Origin: Candidatus Symbiopectobacterium sp. NZEC151
Lineage (GTDB): Bacteria > Pseudomonadota > Gammaproteobacteria > Enterobacterales > Enterobacteriaceae
Assembly (NCBI RefSeq): GCF_025962655.1
Contig: NZ_JAGFPE010000003.1
Location: 1-64,000 of the forward strand
Reading direction: 5' to 3'
Length of the DNA: 64,000 nt
The translations under genes and the position numbers were made by a program. Shown here piece by piece: positions 47,972 through 57,139 of the stretch. How positions within the stretch are numbered: position 1 is the first letter of the stretch; each line of letters begins with the position of its first letter. Below the pieces are notes generated by a model. That model did no database searches and was not told the DNA's origin. It worked only from the letters and a program-made list of their open reading frames with translations.

Positions 47972-48748
47972 TCAAAGTGAAAGCATTTCCCCATCGTCGG
48001 GTATCAACACGCGTTGTTCGATGCCATTTTCCCGGCAATATTCACGCAGTTCGGCACGGCTAAGCAGGCAATGGTTCACTGCCTCCATGTGTGAGGCCAC
48101 GACCGTGCTGTGCGGTAACAGCTCAAGCGTTCGACTGGCATCCTCTTTTCCCATAATAATCGGGCCAAAGCCATCCACGGTAGCGCACCCGATATTCAGC
48201 ACCACCACCTCGGGTTGGTAACGTTGCAGGCTGTCGACATAAGGGGGAGCCCATACGGTGTCGCCAGCAATATAAAGGCGCTTTTCCTTCGCGCTGTCAA
48301 ACACCAGACCGCTGGTCTCCCCCATGCGTGTCGCCAGATCCGGGTTGGCATAGAGGGCATCGCTGCCATGCTGTCCGCCAGTTTTCCAGAGCGTGATACC
48401 AGCCAGGGTATTCTCCTGTGCCAACACCTGCACCTGTGAGAATCCCTGCGAGCGAATCAATGCGGCATCCTGTGCATTCTGGGTGTAGATCGGCATCGCC
48501 TTGGGGATATGGCGTTGGGCGGCCTCATCCCAATGATCGGGATGGGTGTGCGTCACAATCACCGCATCCACGTCCAGCAGTTCCTCTAATGACAGCGGCA
48601 GCGACACCAGCGGGTTGCGCAGCCAGGAACGGGCGGTTCCGGCAAAACCGGCCCAGGCCTCTTTTTCCGCCAGCATAGGATCGATCAGGAAAGTCGCTCC
48701 GGCATAGTCCACCTTCAGCGTAGCGTTACGAATTTGCGTCAATTTCAT
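47972..48748 (-). CDS. MBL-fold metal-dependent hydrolase (UlaG-like)
   Basis: A 258-residue metallo-beta-lactamase-fold protein. The metal site begins with THTHPDHWDE (HxHxDH), and further ligands fit LYIAGDTVW and VASHMEAVNH. The N-terminus MKLTQIRNATLKVDYAGATFLIDPML is typical of the UlaG/YtkL-like group that acts on lactones or phosphoesters. GGGAG precedes the ATG, while the longer frame adds 52 unconvincing residues. The substrate is unknown; the GlxA-type regulator next to it may give the inducer. Confidence 0.88.
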   Translation of the reverse strand: MKLTQIRNATLKVDYAGATFLIDPMLAEKEAWAGFAGTARSWLRNPLVSLPLSLEELLDVDAVIVTHTHPDHWDEAAQRHIPKAMPIYTQNAQDAALIRSQGFSQVQVLAQENTLAGITLWKTGGQHGSDALYANPDLATRMGETSGLVFDSAKEKRLYIAGDTVWAPPYVDSLQRYQPEVVVLNIGCATVDGFGPIIMGKEDASRTLELLPHSTVVASHMEAVNHCLLSRAELREYCRENGIEQRVLIPDDGEMLSL

Positions 48749-49084
48749 GGAAAACTCCCGTGGATAACATCCAGTAAGACAGTGTGAGCATCGATGGTTT
48801 GCAGTGTAAAGTGCACAGAGAAAACGCATAAGTTGCCCGCAGGTCATTGATCGATGAAAATGGGACAATCTGATTGATGCAGCGTCGTCGCGTGATTTTT
48901 TCAATCCCCATAAAGGCGTATTTTTATGATTAAACGCCAGTTTTAATTAAAAACCTCTACTCAAATTAATAATTCCGTTCACGCTGAATGCGCACATAAA
49001 TCAATTATTCCCTGAGGTGGACATGATAATTTAACCTCACCTTTCCACGGTGTAGTCACATGCCAAATAATAAAGAAAAGAGCA
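48749..49084. other. divergent intergenic region without a gene
   Basis: This 336-base gap holds the promoters for the leftward hydrolase and the rightward Fe-S membrane protein. A small inverted repeat, TCAT-TGATCG-ATGA, is near 48843-48856. The part nearest the Fe-S gene is AT-rich. I see no gene, RNA or clear operator. Confidence 0.5.
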
Positions 49085-50194
49085 ATGAGCGAAAAAACAA
49101 GAAAACGCTGGCAGCGCCGTCCCGGTACTACGGGCGGTAAATTGCCATGGAATGACTGGCGTAACGCGTCAACCTGGCGCAGAGCGACGCAGATACTGTT
49201 ATTGGCCATCAATATCTATATCGGCGTGACCTTCTATTTCTGGGTGCGCTATTTTGAAACGGGCGGGGCCAGCGTTTATCTGCCCAGACCCGGCGGTATC
49301 GAAGGGTGGTTACCGATTGCCGGACTGATGAATATCAAATATCTGTGGGAAATGGGGCGTCTGCCACCGATTCATGTTGCCTCGATGCTGCTGCTGCTTA
49401 CTTTTATTATCACTAGCCTGCTATTGAAAAAATCATTCTGTTCCTGGCTTTGTCCCATTGGAACATTTTCAGAATTGATTGCTGCCATCGGCAAAAAAAT
49501 ATTTAAACGACACTTCACACTGCCAACATGGCTGGATATTCCGCTGCGCGGTTTGAAATATCTGCTATTAGGTTTTTTTCTTTATATTGCGTTATCCATG
49601 CCGGCACAGGGCATTTATATGTTCCTGATGTCTCCCTATGGCCTGATTGCCGATGTCAAAATGCTCGGTTTCTTCCGTAATATTGGCAATATCACCCTGG
49701 GCGTTATTATTGGCTTCACCGTTATCAGTCTGTTCGTTCGACATTTCTGGTGCCGCTATCTCTGCCCCTATGGCGCACTGCTGGGCCTGTTTTCGCTGTT
49801 GTCGCCGGTAAAAATCCGTCGTGACGTCAACAGCTGCATCGACTGCGGAAAATGTGCCAAAGCGTGCCCATCTACTATTCCCGTCGATAAGCTCATTCAG
49901 GTAACAACCGCCGAATGTAATGCCTGCATGACCTGCGTCGAATCCTGTCCGGTAGCATCAACGTTAAGCTTATCGCTGTTGAATGCCCCGCGCTCACCGG
50001 TAAAAAGCGAAGACGCACATCGCCCCCTGTGGCAGAGGGCAGCGCTGTCCGGCGCGATGATGACTTTCCTGATTCTCGGCATCCTTTTCGCCACCGTTGG
50101 CTTCGCCATGTTGATCGGCGGCTGGGACAGCCCTATCCCCGAACAGATGTACTTCAAGCTTATTCCTGGCTCACAATCCATCGGTCATCCCTAG
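49085..50194 (+). CDS. NapH/YccM-like membrane Fe-S protein
   Basis: A 369-residue inner-membrane ferredoxin-like electron carrier, near the size of E. coli YccM. It has about five membrane helices, two CxxxCP motifs (FCSWLCPIG and WCRYLCPYG), and two [4Fe-4S] motifs after the last of these (CIDCGKCAKACPS and CNACMTCVESCPV). Such proteins pass electrons from quinol or flavin donors to periplasmic partners. No partner reductase gene is adjacent. A CCCCCT/AGGGGG hairpin follows at 50211-50228. The Tad locus begins downstream but is probably unrelated. Confidence 0.88.
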   Translation: MSEKTRKRWQRRPGTTGGKLPWNDWRNASTWRRATQILLLAINIYIGVTFYFWVRYFETGGASVYLPRPGGIEGWLPIAGLMNIKYLWEMGRLPPIHVASMLLLLTFIITSLLLKKSFCSWLCPIGTFSELIAAIGKKIFKRHFTLPTWLDIPLRGLKYLLLGFFLYIALSMPAQGIYMFLMSPYGLIADVKMLGFFRNIGNITLGVIIGFTVISLFVRHFWCRYLCPYGALLGLFSLLSPVKIRRDVNSCIDCGKCAKACPSTIPVDKLIQVTTAECNACMTCVESCPVASTLSLSLLNAPRSPVKSEDAHRPLWQRAALSGAMMTFLILGILFATVGFAMLIGGWDSPIPEQMYFKLIPGSQSIGHP

Positions 50195-50340
50195 CCTCAA
50201 TATCCCTAATCCCCCTTAAAACAGGGGGAATCTCCCTTCAGTAAGCATCGCGCAAAGATTGTTTTACCGTCTGATTAATAAGGACAATTTCACGTAATAA
50301 AAGATGAACAAATATTAATGTTACGTCACTTGCGATGTTT

Positions 50341-50359
50341 GATAATAAGTCTCATTATT
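50341..50359. promoter_or_regulatory. Fur-like box upstream of flp
   Basis: GATAATAAGTCTCATTATT agrees with the Fur consensus GATAATGATAATCATTATC at 14 of 19 positions by my count and is partly palindromic. It is about 70 bases before the flp start. The regulator is not certain. Confidence 0.4.
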
Positions 50360-50431
50360 GCTTTCGTTATCATCATGGCCGCTCAAGAATTAGCCATGAT
50401 TTCTTTGGCTGCGAATAAAGAGAACCTTCCC

Positions 50432-50659
50432 ATGAGAAACATGAAAGCAAAATTTCGTTCTTTCCTGCGCGATGAGAGCGGCGTCACCGCCATTGAATAC
50501 GGCATTCTGGCGGCGGCAATGGCAGCAGCGATTGGCGCCATTTTTGGCGGCGATGGCATCTTTGTGAAAGCACTGAATGAGAAATTCAGCGCTATCGCCG
50601 ATCAGATCACCAGCGCTGGAACCAGCGCGGGTGGCGGTGCAGCCTCCGGCGCGAAATAA
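50432..50659 (+). CDS. flp: Flp/Fap-type pilin of the Tad system
   Basis: A 75-residue type IVb prepilin, the main subunit of the Flp pilus. The basic leader RSFLRDESG is cut after Gly, leaving VTAIEYGILAAAMAAAIGAIF, the Flp motif with the conserved Glu-Tyr pair. The C-terminal tail is rich in Gly, Ala and Ser. An ATG three codons later (MKAKF) is an equally possible start, while the long upstream frame adds a hydrophobic stretch over the promoter region and is not supported. The processing peptidase gene follows after seven bases. Confidence 0.93.
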   Translation: MRNMKAKFRSFLRDESGVTAIEYGILAAAMAAAIGAIFGGDGIFVKALNEKFSAIADQITSAGTSAGGGAASGAK

Positions 50660-50666
50660 GCACCAG

Positions 50667-51218
50667 ATGGCGGTCAACGCACAGTGGCTGCAAACGGCGC
50701 TGCTGCTGGGGTGTCTGGCGTGGTGTATCAGTACCGACCTGTTAGTCCGGCGCATCGCCAATCGGGCGGTAGTGATTTTACTGTTGGGCTGGTTGCTGTT
50801 CGGCATCACGGATGTGGTACGACTCGGCGGAGGAAACAACGCCGCGTTACAGGGAATGTTGTGGGCGCTTCCGGGTGCCGCAGTGGTACTGGTGGTCGGG
50901 TTTATCCTGTTTCTCACCGGGCGGTTAGGTGCTGGCGATGTCAAGCTGATGAGCGTGCTGTGCCTGTGGGTAGGCTCGGGTCATCAGATCGTTTTTGTGC
51001 TGGTAACGGCGCTGGCGGGAGGGGTTCTGGCGCTCACGCTACCGCTGTTCAATACCGTTCCCACCGCCGTGGCACTGGGCATACAGGCAACCAACCGGCT
51101 GTTTAACAGCCGATTACCGCTACCTCCCGCACTGCCCGCCGATCTTTCTCAAGGCATACCCTATGGCGTCGCCATTGCCTTTGGTGCGATGTATGTCCTT
51201 ATTTTTCCATTGTTTTAA
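50667..51218 (+). CDS. tadV: prepilin peptidase TadV (CpaA)
   Basis: A 183-residue inner-membrane aspartic peptidase that cleaves the Flp prepilin and the TadE/TadF pseudopilins. Two active-site aspartates are in place: ISTDLLVRRIAN and GAGDVKLMSVL, the GxGD motif. About six membrane segments are visible and the N-methyltransferase domain of PilD is absent, as normal for TadV. The ATG used lies seven bases after the flp stop; the longer frame overlaps flp and is rejected. Confidence 0.93.
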   Translation: MAVNAQWLQTALLLGCLAWCISTDLLVRRIANRAVVILLLGWLLFGITDVVRLGGGNNAALQGMLWALPGAAVVLVVGFILFLTGRLGAGDVKLMSVLCLWVGSGHQIVFVLVTALAGGVLALTLPLFNTVPTAVALGIQATNRLFNSRLPLPPALPADLSQGIPYGVAIAFGAMYVLIFPLF

Positions 51219-51300
51219 ATTCCATCTTTTAGATTCAATGGTTTTAAATTCGATGGCTTTAGATTCGATGTTTTTAAATCTGAACGTTTTAATCCGTCGC
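51213..51300. repeat. 15-bp tandem repeat array, six degenerate copies
   Basis: Direct repeats with unit TTTTARATTCGATGG run from the last codons of tadV into the gap before rcpC. Copies: TTTTAAATTCCATC (51213), TTTTAGATTCAATGG (51227), TTTTAAATTCGATGG (51242), CTTTAGATTCGATGT (51257), TTTTAAATCTGAACG (51272), and a partial TTTTAATCCG (51287). The array lies 37 bases before the rcpC start. Confidence 0.85.
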
Positions 51301-51336
51301 AACATTAAGACGCACACGCTAAAGCAGGCAAGCTGA

Positions 51337-52269
51337 ATGAAAGTAAACGCTACTTATGTACTGGCCGGCGCTCTGGTACTGGCAGGACTCGTTGCGCTAA
51401 TGGTCCGCAGCCATCTCGCCGCAACGCCCCCCGCACAGCCGCCGGTGGCGGTAAAAGCACCGGAGCAAACCGCTATTCTGGTGGCGGCGAAAGATCTGCA
51501 CCCCGGTGATTTTATTGACGCCGCCTCGCTGAGTTGGCAGGTGGTGGAAGGGACGGTTTCTCGCAATTTCAACTTTATCCGTGGCAAAGACAGCCAGTCA
51601 CTGCTGCTGGGCGCCACGCTGCGTGAACCGGTTGCGCAAGGCGCACCGCTGACCAGCAACGTGCTGGTCAAACCCGGTGAACCGGGCTTTGTCGCCGCCG
51701 TGCTGCGCAAAGGCATGCGTGCCATCTCCATTCCGACCAATGCAGTCGCCAGCAACTCTGGCCTGGTGGCCGCGGGCGATCGCGTCGACATCATTCTGAG
51801 CCTGCGACGTGATGAGCAGCCGGAACTGCCACCCAGCCGCACACAGCCAGTCGTCAGACCGATGCTGGCCTCTCAGACTATCGCACGCGATCTGCGGGTA
51901 CTGGCGCTGAATAACCAAACCGACACCGATGTGCGTCCGCGCCGCGATGTGGAAGAGGATGTCGCACAGGACGCCAACGCACGCAGCCGTACACCAGCCA
52001 GTACCAGCAGCACACGGACGCCGAGCTACCAAACTGTCACCGTTGAAGTGACACCTGAACAGGCAGAAGTGCTGGCGGTCGCCAAAGAGGTGGGGATGTT
52101 GCACCTGGCGCTGCGCAGTGCCACGCCCGATGCCCAGGATGAGAAGCCGGGCCACTCGCGCGTCACTACCCTGTCGCAAAGCACCACGATTTACAACGGG
52201 TTATCCAGCCATCAGGTGAAAGTGTATCACGGTGAGCAGAAAGGTGTGCTGGTGTTCCCCGCCCACTGA
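51337..52269 (+). CDS. rcpC: Tad pilus assembly protein RcpC (CpaB)
   Basis: A 310-residue periplasmic protein with an N-terminal membrane anchor (TYVLAGALVLAGLVALMV) and a SAF domain (about 45-110, ILVAAKDLHPGDFIDAASLSWQVV), then KGMRAISIPTNAVASNSGLVAAGDRVDIIL, the CpaB-conserved core. It supports the RcpA secretin and may bind peptidoglycan. Residues 160-230 form a low-complexity Arg/Ser/Thr linker. The tandem repeat array lies just upstream. Confidence 0.92.
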   Translation: MKVNATYVLAGALVLAGLVALMVRSHLAATPPAQPPVAVKAPEQTAILVAAKDLHPGDFIDAASLSWQVVEGTVSRNFNFIRGKDSQSLLLGATLREPVAQGAPLTSNVLVKPGEPGFVAAVLRKGMRAISIPTNAVASNSGLVAAGDRVDIILSLRRDEQPELPPSRTQPVVRPMLASQTIARDLRVLALNNQTDTDVRPRRDVEEDVAQDANARSRTPASTSSTRTPSYQTVTVEVTPEQAEVLAVAKEVGMLHLALRSATPDAQDEKPGHSRVTTLSQSTTIYNGLSSHQVKVYHGEQKGVLVFPAH

Positions 52270-52349
52270 CGAACAGCATTCAGGCAGCCTGACCATGCCG
52301 CACGCGGGCTGTTGATGGAACCCTAAAAGCCATAACGGAATTAACGTAA

Positions 52350-53783
52350 ATGACGATGTTTTCGCTGTATTTGAAATCGCACCTTCGGGAAACATGCAAA
52401 CGATTACTCACTGCGAGTCTGCTCAGTACCGCGCTGCCCATCGCCGTAGTGATACCCAGCGCCGCACTGGCCGCAGGCGTATCAGAAGTGGCAGAAACCA
52501 ATGTGGTGCACCTGACGGTTCATCAAGGACGCCTGTTACAACTTGACGGTCTGCCGGACAGCGTGCTGGTCGCAGACCCTAACATCGCCAGCTTCGAGCT
52601 GCCTTCTCCGGGCAACCTGTTTGTCTATGCCAAAAGCGTCGGTACCACCACGCTCTACGCCATGGATGAGAACGGTACGGTGATCAACGCCATCCGTCTG
52701 GTGTCCGAGCACGATTTGAAAGCGCTGGGCGAGCGGATAAAACGCGAGTTTCCCGGCGCGGATATCCAGTTGGAAGCCTCCATCCCCAGCGGCGTGATCG
52801 TGCGTGGCAGCGTAGACACCCCGCAAGATGCAAAACGGGTGATCGACAGCGTACAGGCTTACATCAGCGCGTCCGCCGGAGCACAAGGTGGCGGCGGCGG
52901 TGGTGGCGGCGCTGAAAAACTGCCGGGCAGCAGTGAATCCTCCGCCAAAGTGATCAACCAGCTCAAGATCAAAACCCCGTCACAAATCAACATTCAAGTG
53001 CGTGTGGTAGAAGTCTCGCGCAAATTGACCAGCGAACTGGGCTTTAACTGGGCAGCCTCACTGAGCACGGGCAGCGGCAACATCAACGCGGGCAGCGGTA
53101 CGCGACTGGGGCTGTTTGACTCCGCCACCGGACGCTTTAGCAACCCCACCGATGCCGGTTTCTTAAGCTTTGGCCGCTCGCGCTTAAGCGGTTTGTTAAC
53201 CGCGTTAAACCAGCAGGGCATGGCGACGGTATTGGCAGAACCCAACCTGACCGCGATGTCCGGTGAAACGGCCGCCTTTGCCGCCGGTGGTGAAGTGCCT
53301 ATCGTGCTTATCACCAACAACAGCGTCAGCATCGATTACAAATCTTACGGCGTGATCCTGCGTATGACGCCAACGCTGCTCTCAGCTAACCGCATCAGCC
53401 TGCACATTGCGCCGGAAGTGAGTGAACTGACGGACGTAGGCGCGGTAGACATCCCCGGCGGCTCACGCGTACCGGCGCTCAAAGTACGCCGTACCGATAC
53501 TACGGTAGAGCTGGCAAGCGGACAAAGCTTTGCGCTGGCAGGCATGCTGCGCAGCGCCAACGGCCAGACTGTGACCGGCGTACCGGGCTTGAGCAGCATC
53601 CCCTTGTTGGGACGCGCTTTTGAAAACGAATCCACCAGCCATGAAGAAACCGAACTGGTGATCATCGCCACTGCCTATGTCGTTGAGCCGGTCAATGCCG
53701 GAGAGCTGCAAACGCCAGGGCAAGGGGTAAGAACGCTGGATGCCGTCACACCGAGCTTCGGCTCCGTCGGCTACCTCTACTAA
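52350..53783 (+). CDS. rcpA: Tad secretin RcpA (CpaC)
   Basis: A 477-residue outer membrane secretin that forms the exit channel for the Flp pilus. It has a signal peptide, an N-terminal domain (VVHLTVHQGRLLQLDGLPDSVLVADPNIASFELPSPG), a BON-like region, a glycine run (residues 181-189), and the secretin core with IQVRVVEVSRKLTSELGFNW, VLAEPNLTAMSGETAAFAAGGEVPI and LAGMLRSANGQTVTGVPGLSSIPLLGRAF. The gene starts 80 bases after rcpC. Confidence 0.95.
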   Translation: MTMFSLYLKSHLRETCKRLLTASLLSTALPIAVVIPSAALAAGVSEVAETNVVHLTVHQGRLLQLDGLPDSVLVADPNIASFELPSPGNLFVYAKSVGTTTLYAMDENGTVINAIRLVSEHDLKALGERIKREFPGADIQLEASIPSGVIVRGSVDTPQDAKRVIDSVQAYISASAGAQGGGGGGGGAEKLPGSSESSAKVINQLKIKTPSQINIQVRVVEVSRKLTSELGFNWAASLSTGSGNINAGSGTRLGLFDSATGRFSNPTDAGFLSFGRSRLSGLLTALNQQGMATVLAEPNLTAMSGETAAFAAGGEVPIVLITNNSVSIDYKSYGVILRMTPTLLSANRISLHIAPEVSELTDVGAVDIPGGSRVPALKVRRTDTTVELASGQSFALAGMLRSANGQTVTGVPGLSSIPLLGRAFENESTSHEETELVIIATAYVVEPVNAGELQTPGQGVRTLDAVTPSFGSVGYLY

Positions 53784-53789
53784 CCCTGG

Positions 53790-54476
53790 ATGACAACGGT
53801 GAAAAACATGAATAACCACACCACAACGCACACGCTGTTCTCCATGACGCTCTGCGCCTGCGCGCTGTTATTGGCCGCGTGCGGCGACAGCAGCATCAAT
53901 AAAATGCGTACCGATCGTTTCGAGCAGCCAGCTCTCAAACCGATCGAAGTCCGTCCAACCTCACTGGCGGTGACGCTGGCGGTTGCACCTAACGGACGCG
54001 GTTTTACGCCCGAATCGCTCAAGCAGCTCAATGTCATGCTGAAAGATCAGGGCCGTCTCGCCAAACAAACCCTGACGCTGGTCCCGCATTCGGTGCGCGG
54101 CGAGCAAATGGCAGACCGCCTGGCCGTGGTACTGAAAAATGCCGGGGCCGACGCGCGCAACGTGAAGCAATTGCGTCGTTCGACAGCAAGCGGTCAAACC
54201 GGCGATCTGGAAGTGATTTCAGAAGCGCTGGCGGTAAAAACCACGCGTTGCGAAGTGAACAATCCCGATCAGTTGATGGTGAAACCTTTTGAAGGCATTG
54301 GCTATCTGGGCTGTGCCACGCAAAACAACCTGGCGAAGATGGTGGCTGAGCCGCGCGATCTGATCCAGGCCAAGGCGCTGGACGCTGCCGATGGCGTCAC
54401 CGCAGTGAACAGCATCGAACGCTATCACAAAGGTGAAGTGAAAGAGCTCATCGACATTAACTTTGACGAAGATTAA
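53790..54476 (+). CDS. rcpB: Tad outer membrane lipoprotein RcpB (CpaD)
   Basis: A 228-residue CpaD-family lipoprotein. The signal peptide ends in LLLAAC, with the lipidated Cys followed by GDSS. The C-terminal half has the family's conserved CxxxxxxQL...FEGIGYLGCATQNNLAKMVAEPRDLIQ pattern, with two cysteines likely joined. It is thought to help gate or localise the RcpA secretin. Two ATGs six codons apart are possible starts; the second (MNNHTTTH) gives a more usual signal peptide. Confidence 0.9.
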   Translation: MTTVKNMNNHTTTHTLFSMTLCACALLLAACGDSSINKMRTDRFEQPALKPIEVRPTSLAVTLAVAPNGRGFTPESLKQLNVMLKDQGRLAKQTLTLVPHSVRGEQMADRLAVVLKNAGADARNVKQLRRSTASGQTGDLEVISEALAVKTTRCEVNNPDQLMVKPFEGIGYLGCATQNNLAKMVAEPRDLIQAKALDAADGVTAVNSIERYHKGEVKELIDINFDED

Positions 54477-54490
54477 GGGCGAGGCATTCC

Positions 54491-55690
54491 ATGAGCGACA
54501 TTACCCTTACCGATGGCGAAGCACTGGCACAACCGCTGGTCGCCTTCGTGCATGACGCCCGCGAGGCGGCTGACGTCAGCGATCTGCTCTCGCGCTTGAA
54601 TCAGCATGCCGTGCCGGTGCTGTCCGGCGGTATTGCTGGCGCACGCCAATGGTGCGAGCTGAATCTACCGCCGCGTATCCTGCTGGTGGATCTTGATGAT
54701 ACCCACTGGCCGCTGCCCGCGCTGGAAGAGTTGCTGGGCGTGTGTGGCCCCACCACTCAGGTGGTGGCGGCAGGCAAAGCGCAGGATATCGGCCTGTACC
54801 GTGCACTGCTCCAGATTGGCGTGGTGGATTATCTGGTCAAACCCTTCACCCTCGATCTGCTGGCGACGACGCTCGCCAAGTGCGAAGGCCAACAGGCTGG
54901 GCCGGAATACGCCCGCATGGGCAGGACCATTGCAGTGGTCAGCGCCAGCGGCGGTTGCGGTGGCAGCACCGTGGCGATGGGGTTGAGCCGCTTGCTCTCC
55001 GCAGAGCGCCATCTGCCCGTTGCTCTGGTGGATTACGACCGCCGTAACGGCGATCAGTTGCTGCTGCAAGGGCAAACGGAAGACGGTGGACTCGCGGCCG
55101 TGCTGGACACGCAGGAGCTAGATACCCGTCTGCTGCAACGCGCCCTGCTGCGCGTGGATACGCGCCTGCATATGCTGGCACAGAAGCCAGAACTGGGCGA
55201 AATCAGCCCGGTTGACGTGGACAACGTGCTGAATCTCGGCGGCGTGCTGTGTCGCATGTTCAATCAGGTGATTTGGGATTTGCCGAACAGCTACCCAACC
55301 GGCGCGCTGGAAGTCCTGTCCTTTGCGGATCTGCGCATTATCGTCACCGAATTGACGCTGCAAGATGCGCGCAATGTGCGCCGTATCCTGCATGAGATCG
55401 GTGATGAAAGCGAAGGCCAGCGCCTGCTGTTGGTGCATAACCAGAGCCGTTTTGCCAACGCCGCCCCACTCACCCGCGACCAGTTTGAGCAGTTCACCGG
55501 ACGCAAGATTGACGTGGTGTTGCCGCATGCTGGTCACGCGCTGGCGCACAGCCTGACGCTGGGTGCGCTCAACTTGACCGCCGCCCCCGCCTTCTTGCAG
55601 GGCTTGCGCCAGCTGGTCGATCTGGCCTGCGGTGTGCGTGCCAGACCGGCAGAAAAACGCTGGTTTACACGCTGGTTAAAACGCGCCTGA
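54491..55690 (+). CDS. tadZ: Tad localisation ATPase TadZ (CpaE)
   Basis: A 399-residue cytoplasmic protein with an atypical receiver-like N-terminal domain (about 12-130, PPRILLVDLDDTHWPLPALEELLGVC, DYLVKPF) and a MinD/ParA-type ATPase domain. The deviant Walker A is SASGGCGGST instead of KGGxGKT, so ATP use may be altered. Later motifs are VALVDYDRRNGDQLLLQ and NQVIWDLPNSY. TadZ proteins place the Tad machine in the cell. GAGG precedes the ATG. Confidence 0.93.
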   Translation: MSDITLTDGEALAQPLVAFVHDAREAADVSDLLSRLNQHAVPVLSGGIAGARQWCELNLPPRILLVDLDDTHWPLPALEELLGVCGPTTQVVAAGKAQDIGLYRALLQIGVVDYLVKPFTLDLLATTLAKCEGQQAGPEYARMGRTIAVVSASGGCGGSTVAMGLSRLLSAERHLPVALVDYDRRNGDQLLLQGQTEDGGLAAVLDTQELDTRLLQRALLRVDTRLHMLAQKPELGEISPVDVDNVLNLGGVLCRMFNQVIWDLPNSYPTGALEVLSFADLRIIVTELTLQDARNVRRILHEIGDESEGQRLLLVHNQSRFANAAPLTRDQFEQFTGRKIDVVLPHAGHALAHSLTLGALNLTAAPAFLQGLRQLVDLACGVRARPAEKRWFTRWLKRA

Positions 55691-55718
55691 TGCGGCGTTT
55701 TCAAAAAGGTAACTGACC

Positions 55719-57122
55719 ATGTTGATTCGCAGAAGCCAGCAGCAAAAGCAGGACGCCAGCAAAGGCGCACCGCAAGCGACACCGGCGGCCACCGTCACAG
55801 AGCTGAAGGCACGCCCGGCGGCAGACACTCGCCCCCAGTCCACCGCCAGCCCGGCGGCGGCGCCCAGTGCAGCCCCGCGCCAAACGGACAACCGCACCAG
55901 CCAACGCCGTCTGATCCGTGCACAGCTTTACGATCAGATCGATGCAGGTAAAGCGGCCATGATGGGTCGCGACAAACTGCTGGCACAAATTGAAACCGTG
56001 ATTCGCCGCATTTGCGACGAACAGCGCCTCCAGCTTTCGCGTCAGGAAGAGGAAGCCATCGCCGCCGAAATGCTGGATGAAATGACCGGTATCGGGCCGA
56101 TCCAGCCGCTGCTGGCTGACGACACCGTCAACGATATTCTGGTCAACGGCGCACAGCAGGTGTTTATCGAGCGCTTCGGCAAGCTGGAACTGTCACCGAT
56201 TACCTTTATCGATGAAGAACACGTATTCAACACCGCGCAGCGCATTGCGGCAGCCGTAGGGCGGCGTATTGATGAAGCCAGCCCGATGGTCGATGCGCGC
56301 TTGCCTGATGGCAGCCGCGTCAATGTGATCACCTACCCGCTGGCGATCGACGGCACCACCATTTCGATCCGTAAATTCATGCGGCGTAACCTGTCACTGG
56401 AAACGCTGGCGGAACGCCGCTGCATGTCCTACGCCATGGCGGATGTGCTGAATAAAGCGATGCAGGCGCGCGTAAACGTCATCGTTTCTGGCGGTACCGG
56501 TGCCGGTAAAACCACGCTGCTCAACGCGCTGTCGCAAAAGATCGGCAGCACCGATCGCATCATCACCATCGAAGATGCCGCCGAACTGCAATTGCAACAG
56601 GAACACGTGGTGCGTCTGGAAACGCGCCCGGTCAGCGCCGAAGGCACCGGACGCGTCGATCAGCGCGATCTGATGCGTAACGCACTGCGTATGCGTCCGG
56701 ACCGCATCATTCTTGGTGAGGTGCGCGGCGGCGAGAGTTTCGACATGTTGCAGGCGATGAACACCGGCCATGACGGTTCACTCTGTACCGTGCACGCCAA
56801 CACCTCGCGCGATGCCATCCAGCGTCTGGAAAACATGGTGATGATGGCGAACATGCAGTTGCCGCTGATGGCTATTCGCCGTCAGATCGCCAGCGCCGTG
56901 CATTTGATTGTGCAGATTGAACGTATGCGCGACGGTATGCGCCGCGTGGTGTCGATCACCGAAGTGTGCGGCATGGAAAACGAAGTGATCCAGCTTCAGG
57001 ATCTGTTCAACTTTCAGATCCAGGGCATGGACGGCCAAGGCATGCTCACCGGTGAATATGTACAACACATTCAGCGCCCGCAGTTCTACAGCGACAAAGC
57101 GCACCTGTTCGATGCGCAGTGA
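55719..57122 (+). CDS. tadA: Tad secretion ATPase TadA (CpaF)
   Basis: A 467-residue hexameric secretion ATPase that drives Flp pilus assembly. After a low-complexity Ala/Pro-rich N-terminus (1-65) come the conserved GIGPIQPLLADDTVNDILVNG, the Walker A SGGTGAGKTTLLNAL, the Asp box TIEDAAELQLQQEHVVRLETRP, Walker B DRIILGEVRGGES, and the His box TGHDGSLCTVHANTSRDA. It overlaps the open frame of tadB but ends before the chosen tadB start. Confidence 0.96.
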   Translation: MLIRRSQQQKQDASKGAPQATPAATVTELKARPAADTRPQSTASPAAAPSAAPRQTDNRTSQRRLIRAQLYDQIDAGKAAMMGRDKLLAQIETVIRRICDEQRLQLSRQEEEAIAAEMLDEMTGIGPIQPLLADDTVNDILVNGAQQVFIERFGKLELSPITFIDEEHVFNTAQRIAAAVGRRIDEASPMVDARLPDGSRVNVITYPLAIDGTTISIRKFMRRNLSLETLAERRCMSYAMADVLNKAMQARVNVIVSGGTGAGKTTLLNALSQKIGSTDRIITIEDAAELQLQQEHVVRLETRPVSAEGTGRVDQRDLMRNALRMRPDRIILGEVRGGESFDMLQAMNTGHDGSLCTVHANTSRDAIQRLENMVMMANMQLPLMAIRRQIASAVHLIVQIERMRDGMRRVVSITEVCGMENEVIQLQDLFNFQIQGMDGQGMLTGEYVQHIQRPQFYSDKAHLFDAQ

Positions 57123-57139
57123 GGATCGAAGGAGAGCCG

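Noticed and set aside
50211-50228. CCCCCT/AGGGGG hairpin as terminator of the Fe-S gene
   Set aside because: The stem is fair but no T-run follows, so I mention it only with the gene.
50318-50431. Upstream hydrophobic extension of the Flp pilin frame
   Set aside because: Flp prepilins have short basic leaders; the extension covers the promoter region and lacks a ribosome-binding site.
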